From CALMFG01 sp963674805 (lineage in GTDB: Bacteria; Bacillota; Clostridia; Christensenellales; CALMFG01), in NCBI GenBank assembly GCA_963674805.2, contig CAXXNY010000021.1:1-64000 (forward strand): 64,000 nt of DNA. The letters are read 5' to 3'. A program made the translations under genes and the position numbers. Below the pieces are notes generated by a model. That model made no database searches and was not told the origin of the DNA. It saw nothing but the letters and a program-made list of their open reading frames with translations. Shown piece by piece: positions 33,788 to 42,028 of the stretch (position 1 is the first letter of the stretch; every line of letters starts with the position of its first letter).

Positions 33788-34546
33788 ATGAGCAAAACGC
33801 TTAATGAGGCAGTAAAAATCTTAGATGAATTAAGTAATCATGAACAGCTGACATTGACCCAAATCGCCCGTATTACCGGCATGAATAAAAGCTCTGTATA
33901 TCGATTGCTGAATACATTGATTGAAAATGAATTCGTCGACAAAGATGAAAATACAAAATCATACCGGCTGAGCCTGGGCTTGTTGAGATACAGGCCCGCA
34001 CTTTTAAGCAGCCGGAACTTAATTTTGGTTGCCAAGCCTTTTCTGGCCGAAATTGTTGCTAAGACCGGAGAAAGCGTTCAGCTGAGTGTACCCACTCACC
34101 GCAATACGATCATCACAATCGACATACAAAACAGCGGCGGATTTATTAATCTGTCTGAGAGCATCGGCACGGAAGACCCGCTTCACTGTACGGCCATCGG
34201 TAAGGCCTATCTGGCTTTTCTGGACAGCCATCAGAGGGATGTGGTGATTGACCAGATCGAATTCCGGCGCTTGACCAAAAACACCATACTTACCAAAAAG
34301 GAATTGATTGAGTCTCTGGATAAAGTCCGGAAAACCGGATATGCCCTTGATGATGAGGAATGTATTGAAGGGATACGCTGTGTGGCATCTCCGGTATTGG
34401 ATTATATCAGTTTCCCAATTGCCTCAGTCGGGATTACCGGCCCTTCAAGCAGGATTGATGTTTCCAAAATGGAACAGTATGGCGAAATCATCAAAGAGAT
34501 TGCACAGCGGCTTTCACAAAAACTGCATTGTCCGGTAAACACTTAA
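33788..34546 (+). CDS. IclR-family transcription regulator
   Basis: A 252-residue regulator. The N-terminal winged HTH is NHEQLTLTQIARITGMNKSSVYRLLNTLIENEFV, followed by the IclR effector domain with KPFLAEIVAKTGESVQLSV, DPLHCTAIGKAYLAF and GYALDDEECIEGIRCVASPV. The length is typical. It stands alone with its own promoter, and an AT-rich gap downstream carries GTTTCA/TGAAAC palindromes of the type bound by IclR proteins. It probably controls the long sugar cluster starting at 35190 in response to a small acid or sugar-derived ligand. Confidence 0.92.
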   Translation: MSKTLNEAVKILDELSNHEQLTLTQIARITGMNKSSVYRLLNTLIENEFVDKDENTKSYRLSLGLLRYRPALLSSRNLILVAKPFLAEIVAKTGESVQLSVPTHRNTIITIDIQNSGGFINLSESIGTEDPLHCTAIGKAYLAFLDSHQRDVVIDQIEFRRLTKNTILTKKELIESLDKVRKTGYALDDEECIEGIRCVASPVLDYISFPIASVGITGPSSRIDVSKMEQYGEIIKEIAQRLSQKLHCPVNT

Positions 34547-34647
34547 TTAAAGCAAATAGATATTGCGACAAATAATATTTTTATAGAAGTTAAATCATTT
34601 TTAATTTAAGAACCATTTAGCATTTCATATAAAACAGTATTTTGACA

Positions 34648-34692
34648 AGACTAATTCTCGTTTAATTAAAGACTTGAGTTAGTCTCTTTTTT
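34648..34692 (+). terminator. Terminator after the iclR-type gene
   Basis: An outer stem AGACTAA/TTAGTCT (34648-34654 with 34679-34685), with an alternative inner AGACT/AGTCT hairpin, is followed by CTTTTTT. Confidence 0.65.
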
Positions 34693-34884
34693 GCTTAGAA
34701 AAGATTGTCCTGCTGTCGTCTGTATACCATGGTTGGTAAGCGAATATCTTAAAAAATAAAACTACAGTTCGATATTTGAAACAATTTGTCTAACGTTTAT
34801 TATCAGTATTTTATAAAATTTAGCCATTATTACGTAGAAAAATGACGTTAAGTTGGTGTCAGCTGTTCTGTACAGTGAATTAAC

Positions 34885-34901
34885 GGATCAAATAGTGAAA
34901 C
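34885..34901 (+). promoter_or_regulatory. Degenerate IclR-like operator
   Basis: GGATCA-AATAG-TGAAAC has the same 6-5-6 layout as the two better sites downstream; the right arm is perfect and the left arm matches 4 of 6. Confidence 0.35.
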
Positions 34902-34956
34902 AAAAAGCTCATAATTTGACCTAAATTCAATGGAAATACGGTGAAAATTGACTAAA

Positions 34957-34973
34957 GTTTCAATATATGAAAT
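34957..34973 (+). promoter_or_regulatory. IclR-like operator
   Basis: GTTTCAATATATGAAAT is an inverted repeat with 5-base spacer and one mismatched end. It lies just after TTGACT (34948-34953), in what would be the promoter spacer. Confidence 0.55.
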
Positions 34974-35066
34974 AACATATTAAATAATAAAAATATTTTA
35001 CAAAAAAAGAAGGAGATTAAAAAGAAATGTAGAATATAATCAATAAGTGTTAATAAATGAAAACGA

Positions 35067-35083
35067 GTTTCAAATAATGAAAC
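35067..35083 (+). promoter_or_regulatory. Perfect IclR-like operator
   Basis: GTTTCAAATAATGAAAC has perfect 6-bp arms and a 5-base spacer. A further half-site TGAAAA at 35058 makes a run of three alternating half-sites. It lies 107 bases before the ATG at 35190. Confidence 0.65.
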
Positions 35084-35189
35084 AATTCTGATCAAGACAT
35101 TTGAACAATAAGCCGAAACAGTTTGATCCTTAATGAGTTATTAAAAATTGGTGCAATAAAAAATTAATGAGAAAAAATGAGGAGGAGTT

Positions 35190-36212
35190 ATGAGAGGAAA
35201 ATTCGACACAAAGGATTGGAACATTGATGTTCCGCCGACAAAGTTAGCTTTTATTGGTGCGGGAATACATGCATCCAATATGCTGTTCCCGAGTCTGCAT
35301 TATTTGGATTCGATCGAACGTGTGGCCGTATGCGATTTAGATCTTGACCGCGCTGAAAAAATCAGAGTGGAGTTCGGATTTAAAAAGGCTTATCAGGACT
35401 ACAAAGAAATGTTTGACAAAGAAGAACTTGACGGTGTTGTGGTCTGTATTAATGCGGCGGTTCATCCGAAGGTCGTGCGTGATGCCATGAATGCCGGACT
35501 GGACGTCTTTGTTGAGAAGCCCGCAACCGTAACGCCGGAAGAATCGAAAGACCTTTGGGAAATGGCTTGCGATCTCAAACGTATTGTCATGGTCGACCAC
35601 CAAAAACGCGGTTCGATCGCATATAGAAAAGCATTGGATATCACAAAAGATCCCGATTTCGGCGAAGTAATGATGATCGAATCAAAATCACATGGCTACC
35701 CTTATTCAACTTTTTTAACAGGACTGATGGAATGGCATATCCACGTGATTGATGTTTTCAGAATGTTCGGCGGGGATATCGGAGAAGTCAAGGTATTGGG
35801 CAACAAGCGGGGCATAGACAGAAGCCCGGTGGGCCTTATTTGTAACTTCGAAAGCGGCGTGCTCGGCGTAGGCGCTTGGGGGACTGAAGGAAACCGCGGC
35901 TGCCACAGCGAAAAACTGGAAGTCGTTGCGCACCGGTGTGCCGTCATGGTTGAGAACGCCAGAAAGGTTACCTATTACGAAGATAATAATTCCCAGCAGT
36001 GGGAAAGTGACTGGGTACCGCTGAGTGTCAATATGACGCATGTCTTAGACGGGTATGTTCCGAACATTAAAACATTCTGTGATGCGATTCAATCCAGAGA
36101 GATGCCGCATCCGAGTCTGTATGATGAATGGAAGAACCTCGAATTAATTTATGAAATATGCGATCAGCTCGGTTTTGAGAAAAAATGGGATATCGTTATC
36201 GGAGAAAGGTAG
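35190..36212 (+). CDS. Gfo/Idh/MocA family oxidoreductase
   Basis: A 340-residue NAD(P)-dependent dehydrogenase. The nucleotide fold is LAFIGAGIHASNMLFPSL and the conserved lysine lies in VFVEKPATVTPEE, where the usual EKP is intact. The substrate domain contains GLMEWHIHVIDVFRMFGG, with the His-x-His-x-x-Asp pattern near the active site. GGAGGAG precedes the ATG. It is the first gene of the cluster behind the IclR-like sites and lies 5 bases before the flavin oxidase gene, so both may oxidise successive forms of one substrate. Confidence 0.88.
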   Translation: MRGKFDTKDWNIDVPPTKLAFIGAGIHASNMLFPSLHYLDSIERVAVCDLDLDRAEKIRVEFGFKKAYQDYKEMFDKEELDGVVVCINAAVHPKVVRDAMNAGLDVFVEKPATVTPEESKDLWEMACDLKRIVMVDHQKRGSIAYRKALDITKDPDFGEVMMIESKSHGYPYSTFLTGLMEWHIHVIDVFRMFGGDIGEVKVLGNKRGIDRSPVGLICNFESGVLGVGAWGTEGNRGCHSEKLEVVAHRCAVMVENARKVTYYEDNNSQQWESDWVPLSVNMTHVLDGYVPNIKTFCDAIQSREMPHPSLYDEWKNLELIYEICDQLGFEKKWDIVIGER

Positions 36213-36217
36213 GCAAA

Positions 36218-37663
36218 ATGAGAGATACGTTTAAACAATATTTGATGTATGACGAATTAAGAACAATTGTCGGAGATCAAAATCTGACTGATTTGGAATG
36301 CGATTTGGATTCGTACTCCCTTGACGGCTGGTGGCCGTCACGCGTATGGATGAACAGCGGAAGCAAACCGCCGAGACCCGATGTGATTGTCTTTCCGGAA
36401 TCGACCGAACAGGTATCACAGGTGGTGAAGTTCGCAAACCGGAATGATATACCAATCGTTCCAAGGGGCGGCGGTGCCGGCGGGCTTGGCGGTGTTATCG
36501 CCGTTGACGGCGGTATCTTAATTGATATGAAAAAAATGAACCGTGTGCTCGATATTGATGAGATGAGCTATAACGTGAATGTCCAGACGGGCATTATGCA
36601 GATTGATCTGGAAACACATCTCAATAACAAAGGATACACGTTGAACCATTTCCCGGCTTCCATGTATTGCTCGACACTGGGCGGCTTCCTGTCCTGCAGA
36701 GGATCAGGGCATTTTTCCAGCAAGTACGGCAAAGTGGAAGACATGGTAATTAATCTGGAAGCAGTTCTGCCCGACGGGACGATTGTGAAGAGCCTTCCGA
36801 TTCCGGTCCATTCAACAGGCCCGAGTTTTGAGAAACTGTTTTTAGGCGCTGAAGGTGTCTACGGAATCATCACGAGCGTCACACTAAAAATTAAAAAACT
36901 GCCCGAAAAGCTGTCGTTCAGAGCGTTATTGTTCGACAGTCTCCATTCGGCGCTGGAATCCGCACGGGAGATTATGGTCAGTGGATTAAAGCCATCCGTG
37001 GTCCGTATTTATGATGAAAATGACACCAAAGTCATGGTCGAAAAAGTGCTCGGAATCAAGATTGAAACCGGGGGTTATATGGTTATCGGCTTTGACGGTT
37101 TTAAAGAAATCGTTGATGTCGAGGAAAAAGTCGCGATGGATATCTGCTTTAAGAACGGCGCAAAAGACTTAGGCCCTGAACCGGGATGGAATTGGTGGAA
37201 AAAGCGCTTTGACTTTTATTATCCGCCGTTCACGCTGGAATCATCGAAATGTCTTTACGGCGTGCTGGATTCATGCGCGCTGCATAAGGATATTGAAAAC
37301 GTCTACAACGGGATGAAAAAAGCGATAGAAACCGAGTTTAAGCAATGGGGCGTGAAATACGTGGCGCACTTCTCTCACTGGTATGACTGGGGCGCATCCG
37401 TATATCCGAACTTTATCATCGAAAAACCGCCAACCGACATACAGGAAGCTATTGAACTCAACAACCGGATTTGGACGGCGGGTGCGAAAGCGATCATGGA
37501 AAACGGAGGCGTCTTAAACGAGCACCACGGCATCGGCATCCAGCTGGCGCGCCATATGAGAGAACAATACGGGGATGCATTTGGTGTTTTGGAAAGGGTT
37601 AAAAAAGCGCTGGATCCAAACAGGATTATGAATATTGGAAAGTTGGGGATTATAGGAAAATGA
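36218..37663 (+). CDS. FAD-linked oxidase (GlcD / alkylglycerone-phosphate synthase-like)
   Basis: A flavoprotein of 481 residues with an FAD_binding_4 domain and the C-terminal oxidase domain. The FAD site shows IPIVPRGGGAGGLGGVIAVDGGILIDM, and further contacts are TLGGFLSCRGSGHFSSKYGKVEDMV and FLGAEGVYGIITSVTL. The C-terminal NEHHGIGIQLARHMREQYG resembles the HHG segment of alkylglycerone-phosphate synthase and glycolate/D-lactate oxidases. The ATG at 36218 is preferred (AAAGGTAGG ahead); the earlier in-frame start would overlap the upstream gene. It overlaps the following iron-sulfur gene by 4 bases, so the pair probably passes electrons from a 2-hydroxy acid or polyol to a carrier. Confidence 0.87.
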   Translation: MRDTFKQYLMYDELRTIVGDQNLTDLECDLDSYSLDGWWPSRVWMNSGSKPPRPDVIVFPESTEQVSQVVKFANRNDIPIVPRGGGAGGLGGVIAVDGGILIDMKKMNRVLDIDEMSYNVNVQTGIMQIDLETHLNNKGYTLNHFPASMYCSTLGGFLSCRGSGHFSSKYGKVEDMVINLEAVLPDGTIVKSLPIPVHSTGPSFEKLFLGAEGVYGIITSVTLKIKKLPEKLSFRALLFDSLHSALESAREIMVSGLKPSVVRIYDENDTKVMVEKVLGIKIETGGYMVIGFDGFKEIVDVEEKVAMDICFKNGAKDLGPEPGWNWWKKRFDFYYPPFTLESSKCLYGVLDSCALHKDIENVYNGMKKAIETEFKQWGVKYVAHFSHWYDWGASVYPNFIIEKPPTDIQEAIELNNRIWTAGAKAIMENGGVLNEHHGIGIQLARHMREQYGDAFGVLERVKKALDPNRIMNIGKLGIIGK

Positions 37664-38688
37664 AAAACATACAAAAACATATCAAAACATTAGAAGAATG
37701 GCGCAACTGCCCGATGTCCAACTTTATCTGTTCCGTTGGGATAGAGACCAGGCTGGAAACCAATATGCCGAGAGGCAAGATGCTGCTTTTATCCTTAATG
37801 AATGAGGGCGTCAGAGAATGGGACGAAGAAAAAGTCACCCGTGTATATGAATGCTGCCTTTGCGGTCTTTGCACCCAGTGCGGCTTTGATGACACAGATA
37901 TTCCGGCGGCGATGTCTGCCGGACGGGCGGACATCAATGAAGCGGGCCTGCAGCCGAAGGCGGTCAAGGATCTGGCGAAAAAGATACAAGACAGCAGTGT
38001 ATGGGAAAAAGCGGATGTATCAAGCATGGCCGGCAAAGCGGTTGTATTCATTACTGCCGATCAGGATAATGCAAAAACATTTGAAAAAATCGCCGAAAAA
38101 GCAGGCGTGGATGTCAGCGTTATCTATGAAGGCCAATATGACAGCGCGCTTTTATATGAGCTGGGCGTCTGGGACTTAAGCAAGAAATACTTAGATAAAA
38201 TCATTAAAATCACAGAAGATAAAAAAGTAAAACACGTTGTCATCGACTCTCCGCATCTTTGGGACAGACTGAAGAGCAATGAAAAAATTGTATCGGTTAG
38301 CGAATACTTAAAATCTCTGATCGACAGCGGTGCACTGGAACTAAAGGATTCAGAGTTAAGCAATGTTTCTTACCATGATCCGTGTAAGCTTGTCCGGAAC
38401 AAAGAGGATGAAACCACGGTCAGAGGCATCTTTAAAAAGGCAAATATTCAATTAAAGGAATTAAGGTGGAACAAAAAAGACGCGAAATGCTGCGGAGGCC
38501 CCTCGCTTAAGGTTTGTGCACCAGAGATTTCAAAAAAAATCACACAACGGCGCACCGAACAGGTGAAAGAAATTGGCGCAGATAAGCTGATTGTTTCCTG
38601 CAACCATTGCTATACCAATTTTGTTGAAAACAAACCGGACTTTAAGGTTATAAAGCTTATCGACTTTATCCTTGAATCAGCGAAGTAG
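37660..38688 (+). CDS. Iron-sulfur (CCG-domain) oxidoreductase subunit, GlcF-like
   Basis: A 342-residue protein. A cysteine-rich segment (about residues 66-76, ECCLCGLCTQCGF) gives one 4Fe-4S-type motif rather than the two found in GlcF. The C-terminal part has a CCG-type domain: YHDPCKLVRN, AKCCGGPSLK, and SCNHCYTNF. Such subunits accept electrons from a GlcD-like flavoprotein, here encoded directly upstream with a 4-base overlap. The N-terminal MKNIQKHIKTLEEWRNCPMSNFIC contributes two more cysteines. Acting on a hydroxy acid or a sugar-acid derivative is likely; the electron acceptor is unknown. Confidence 0.85.
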   Translation: MKNIQKHIKTLEEWRNCPMSNFICSVGIETRLETNMPRGKMLLLSLMNEGVREWDEEKVTRVYECCLCGLCTQCGFDDTDIPAAMSAGRADINEAGLQPKAVKDLAKKIQDSSVWEKADVSSMAGKAVVFITADQDNAKTFEKIAEKAGVDVSVIYEGQYDSALLYELGVWDLSKKYLDKIIKITEDKKVKHVVIDSPHLWDRLKSNEKIVSVSEYLKSLIDSGALELKDSELSNVSYHDPCKLVRNKEDETTVRGIFKKANIQLKELRWNKKDAKCCGGPSLKVCAPEISKKITQRRTEQVKEIGADKLIVSCNHCYTNFVENKPDFKVIKLIDFILESAK

Positions 38689-38713
38689 TGTAAAAGAAAA
38701 GGACAAAAAGGTT

Positions 38714-40222
38714 ATGACATACCATCTAGGCATAGATACCGGCACAAGCAGCTGTAAAGTAGCGCTGATCGATTCAAACGGAAAAATCGCAGGACGTTCT
38801 GTCGTTGAATATTCGCTTGACTACAGCCACGGCGGAACATGGATAGAATTTGATGCGACCAAGTGGTACAGCGCAGCGATTGAAGCCGTGAAAATCTGCA
38901 TGCAGGAAACATCGGTGAGTAAGGAACAAATACTGTCCGTTGGGCTGACCGGGCAAATGGTGAGCCTTCTCGGATTGGATAAGGACGTTAAACCCGTCCG
39001 TCCGGTAATCATGTGGATGGACCGGAGGAATATTCCTGAAACCGAAGAGCTGAAACAGAGGATGGGTGACCAAATCAGTCACATAACCTGTAACCCAGTT
39101 AATCAACAGTACACGCTGACCAAACTGGTCTGGCTTCAAAAACACGAACCGGAAGCCTTTGCGCGGATCGATAAGATTTTGCTCAGCAAAGACTATATCC
39201 GTTATCGGTTAACCGGGCAGTTCGCGACCGATTGCAATGATGCATCCAGTACGCTGATGCACGATATCAGAACAAACACGTGGTCAAAAGAGATTTTGAG
39301 CGAACTGAACATTAATCCAAACGTATTGCCGGATATTTATTATTCGATGCAAGTTACAGGCACAATAAGCAAAAAGGCTGCGGGAGAAACTGGGCTACTG
39401 GAGGGAACACCGGTCGTAGCAGGCTCAGGTGATTTAGGCGCAGAGAATTTCGCAGCCAAAGCTTTTAAACCGGGGGATTGTATGATGCGCCTGGGATCGG
39501 CGGCGGCCATGACCGTTCCGGTGAATGAACCGTTACTTGACCCGCACATGAAGGGGATTTGCAGCGGTTACTATAAAGAAGGCATCTGGCTGATTCAGGG
39601 GACGACCCAGTCCTTCGCCCATGTGATGAGGTGGGTGAGAGATACTTTTGCGAGCGGCGTTCTGGAAAAACCGGTTGATAATGACCTGTATAACGAGCTT
39701 GAAAATGAAGCGCAGAACATACCGGTCGGCTCAACAGGACTCATTTTTAATCCGTTTATCAACGGCGCACCTTATTGGAAGAGCTATATGAAAGGCGCTT
39801 TTATCGGTGTATCGCCGGGGCATAAACTGGGCCACTTTGTCAGAGCGGCGCAGGAAGGCGCGGCGTGTGCGCTAAAGGACGGGATGGATGACCTTGAGAA
39901 GTACAGCAAAATATCCATTTCGGAATGCGTCGTCACCGGCGGCGGTGGCAAGAGCAAAGTATGGACGCAGATGATTGCGAACCTGCTGAATAAAGAACTG
40001 ATTGTGACCGAAGCCGTAGATGCGTGCACGGGTGCGGCATTGATGGGTGCAATCGGAATCGGCCTTGACCAGGACACCCTGATTAAAGGGTTGTGGGATA
40101 ACTATGAAATCAACCGGATTACCGCAAACGAAGATCAGGAACAGAATATTGAGATGTATAACCGTTACACAAAGGTGCATAAACTCTTAGAAGAACTTTA
40201 TCTGAACCTGCAAAACCAATAA
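38714..40222 (+). CDS. FGGY-family carbohydrate kinase (xylulokinase-like)
   Basis: A 502-residue kinase. It shows the phosphate motif YHLGIDTGTSSCKVALID, VGLTGQMVSLLGLD, the catalytic Asp region VIMWMDRRN, GSGDLGAENFAAKAF, MRLGSAAAMTV, and the C-terminal FVRAAQEGAACALKDGMD and CVVTGGGGKSKVWTQMIANLL. The overall pattern is closest to xylulokinases. The ATG at 38714 is supported by AAAAAGG just ahead; the earlier in-frame TTG would overlap the iron-sulfur gene. It would phosphorylate a ketose made or imported by this cluster. This is the second FGGY kinase of the window and is not close to the one at 16856. Confidence 0.88.
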   Translation: MTYHLGIDTGTSSCKVALIDSNGKIAGRSVVEYSLDYSHGGTWIEFDATKWYSAAIEAVKICMQETSVSKEQILSVGLTGQMVSLLGLDKDVKPVRPVIMWMDRRNIPETEELKQRMGDQISHITCNPVNQQYTLTKLVWLQKHEPEAFARIDKILLSKDYIRYRLTGQFATDCNDASSTLMHDIRTNTWSKEILSELNINPNVLPDIYYSMQVTGTISKKAAGETGLLEGTPVVAGSGDLGAENFAAKAFKPGDCMMRLGSAAAMTVPVNEPLLDPHMKGICSGYYKEGIWLIQGTTQSFAHVMRWVRDTFASGVLEKPVDNDLYNELENEAQNIPVGSTGLIFNPFINGAPYWKSYMKGAFIGVSPGHKLGHFVRAAQEGAACALKDGMDDLEKYSKISISECVVTGGGGKSKVWTQMIANLLNKELIVTEAVDACTGAALMGAIGIGLDQDTLIKGLWDNYEINRITANEDQEQNIEMYNRYTKVHKLLEELYLNLQNQ

Positions 40223-40296
40223 AGGGTGGCGTATAGACCAGCCAAAAACAATCAAAGTAAACGCATTCATAAATAAAGCAAAAGACAGGATACGAC

Positions 40297-40803
40297 ATGA
40301 TTAAAAAAGCAGAAATAATCAATCAAAATGGTTTTATGGCATACGGCACTGTGCTCAATTGGGAAGGCGCTAAGCGCTCAAGTGAAAGTGAAAACCATGA
40401 ATACTGGGACGCAGTATCTGAGTTTAATACAGAAGGCCCGCTGGTATGTTCATTTCTTAAAATCAAAAAGCCGATTGCTGACCCGATTGAAGAAATGGAA
40501 TGCCACTATAAAACTGAAGAATTGCTGCTTGCCGCAGAAAATGACGTTGTCGTCATTGTTGCAAAGCCGGATCACACAAAGCAGGCGCCCGACGAAACGA
40601 CCGTTAAATGCTTTTATCTCAAACAGGGAACCGGCATCATACTGAAACCCGGCATGTGGCACGCACTGCCATGTACGGTATCTTTAAACAGCAGTATGAC
40701 CTTCATCGTCTTTAAAAAATATACATCATACAGTGAAGATCAAAACACAGCCACAGATATCTTTTTCTCCAAGCTGAAAGAGCCGTTTCATGTTGAACTA
40801 TGA
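40297..40803 (+). CDS. Ureidoglycolate lyase (AllA)-like cupin protein
   Basis: A 168-residue small beta-rich protein resembling the AllA family. It shows the N-terminal FMAYGTVLNW, the middle MECHYKTEELLLAAENDVVVIVA, and GTGIILKPGMWHALPC, which matches the family's GxGVxxxPGxWH. Allantoin genes are absent, so the AllA reaction is unlikely to be its role; proteins of this fold accompany many sugar-acid clusters with unknown tasks, such as lactone or keto-sugar handling. It lies between the kinase gene and the second ABC importer. A related protein is encoded at 61698. Confidence 0.72.
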   Translation: MIKKAEIINQNGFMAYGTVLNWEGAKRSSESENHEYWDAVSEFNTEGPLVCSFLKIKKPIADPIEEMECHYKTEELLLAAENDVVVIVAKPDHTKQAPDETTVKCFYLKQGTGIILKPGMWHALPCTVSLNSSMTFIVFKKYTSYSEDQNTATDIFFSKLKEPFHVEL

Positions 40804-40818
40804 TTTAACTTTTTATAT

Positions 40819-40836
40819 TTGTACGTAACCGTACAA
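40819..40836 (+). promoter_or_regulatory. Palindromic operator before the second binding-protein gene
   Basis: TTGTACGTAACCGTACAA has perfect 7-bp arms and a 4-base spacer, 23 bases before the ATG and just ahead of the ribosome binding site. It resembles GntR/AraR-type boxes (TTGTACGTACAA) with extra central bases, and is unlike the LacI- and IclR-type sites elsewhere in the window. Confidence 0.65.
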
Positions 40837-40859
40837 AATAAAAAAAAGGAGAGTAAATA

Positions 40860-41924
40860 ATGAAAAAAAGAGTGAGACCTCTGGTTATTCTGTTGGTTTT
40901 ATTGCTGACATCCGTATTATTTTTAAGCGGCTGCCAGAAAACAGAAGTAGCAGAACCAGCAGGTGATCAACCGGCAGAAGAAGCAGCTGCTGCAGAGCCG
41001 GCAGAAGAAGCGGCAGAAAAGGTAAAAGTTGGGGTATCCATTCAGGGGAACCAAAGTACCTTCTGGCAATTCGTTGTAGCTGGAATGGGCAAGTACTATT
41101 CAGAGAATCCGGATCTGGCTGATGTTGACCTTGTGTTTGCAGATGATGACGCTGTAAAACAGATTACACAGGTTGAAACATTGATCCAAGAAGGAATCGA
41201 CGTGCTGATCTTTAACCCAGTTGATCCGGTTGCTAGCCGCCCCGCACTTGAAGCATGTGAAACAGCAGGCGTTCCGGTTCTTGTATGTACTGACGACATC
41301 CTTCCTGAGGACCAGTATTTAAGAAAAGTGTTTGTTGGATCTAACCATGTTGCAGCCGGTGAAATGCAGATCGAAAGAGTTGTTGAAACCTGCGGCGAAG
41401 ACGCAAAGATCGCTATCCTGATTGCACCGCCGGGTCACTCAGCACAGATTGGCCGCTCACAAGGTTATGCAAACGGATTGGCAAAATATCCGAACATCGA
41501 AGTGGTTGTTCAGGATACAGCAAACTGGTCAGCTGACGAAGCACTGCAGGTTGTTGGAAACTGGTTAGCAGACGGAAAAGAATTTGACTACATTGTCTGC
41601 CAGTCTGACGTTAAGATGTTAGGCGCGATCCAAGCGATTGAAGAAGCCGGAATGACAGGAAAAATCTTAACCTCTGGTATTGACGGCATTGATGACGCAC
41701 TTGCTGCGGTTAAAAATGGAACAGCCGACATGACACTCTTCCATCACGGCGAAATCCATGGTTACGAAATCCTGAAGATTGCAATCCAGGTTGCAAACGG
41801 CGAAGACGTAGATGAATTTGTCTTCTATCCTTATGGCGAAGCCACAAGCGATACGATTGATGAATACCTGAAGGTTGCAGCGGACAGAAAACAGCTGGTA
41901 GAAGATTACTTTGACATCTTCTAA
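40860..41924 (+). CDS. Sugar ABC transporter substrate-binding lipoprotein (second system)
   Basis: A 354-residue CUT2-type binding protein. The signal peptide MKKRVRPLVILLVLLLTSV ends in the lipobox LSGC, and an Ala/Glu/Pro linker follows to about residue 56. The binding domain begins KVKVGVSIQGNQSTFWQFVV; conserved parts are GIDVLIFNPVDPVASRPAL, PVLVCTDDILP, FVGSNHVAAGEMQI and ILTSGIDGIDDALAAV. It is followed by a strong hairpin and then its ATPase and permease genes. It is only distantly like the binding protein at 26220, so the two importers should take different compounds. Confidence 0.92.
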   Translation: MKKRVRPLVILLVLLLTSVLFLSGCQKTEVAEPAGDQPAEEAAAAEPAEEAAEKVKVGVSIQGNQSTFWQFVVAGMGKYYSENPDLADVDLVFADDDAVKQITQVETLIQEGIDVLIFNPVDPVASRPALEACETAGVPVLVCTDDILPEDQYLRKVFVGSNHVAAGEMQIERVVETCGEDAKIAILIAPPGHSAQIGRSQGYANGLAKYPNIEVVVQDTANWSADEALQVVGNWLADGKEFDYIVCQSDVKMLGAIQAIEEAGMTGKILTSGIDGIDDALAAVKNGTADMTLFHHGEIHGYEILKIAIQVANGEDVDEFVFYPYGEATSDTIDEYLKVAADRKQLVEDYFDIF

Positions 41925-41949
41925 CAAAGAGCTTTCTTCTGAAACGAAT

Positions 41950-41978
41950 GGTGAGCGGGAGGCGACTCCCCGCTCACC
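41950..41978 (+). terminator. Stable stem-loop after the second binding-protein gene
   Basis: A perfect 10-bp GC-rich stem, GGTGAGCGGG/CCCGCTCACC with a 9-base loop, and no U-run. It occupies the same place as the hairpin at 27255 in the first importer operon, which supports a role in differential expression. Confidence 0.65.
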
Positions 41979-42028
41979 AAAACTAAAATTCACGTGTAAA
42001 CAAGAATCTGAAAGGGAGAAAACAGGTT

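Larger units (their letters stand above)
34547..35189. other. AT-rich regulatory region before the second catabolic cluster
   Basis: No gene is seen in this 643-base gap. It contains the iclR terminator, then very AT-rich DNA with at least three GTTTCA-N5-TGAAAC-like sites (34885, 34957, 35067) and a possible -35 TTGACT at 34948-34953 just left of the second site. The density of half-sites suggests several regulator dimers bind here. Confidence 0.6.
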
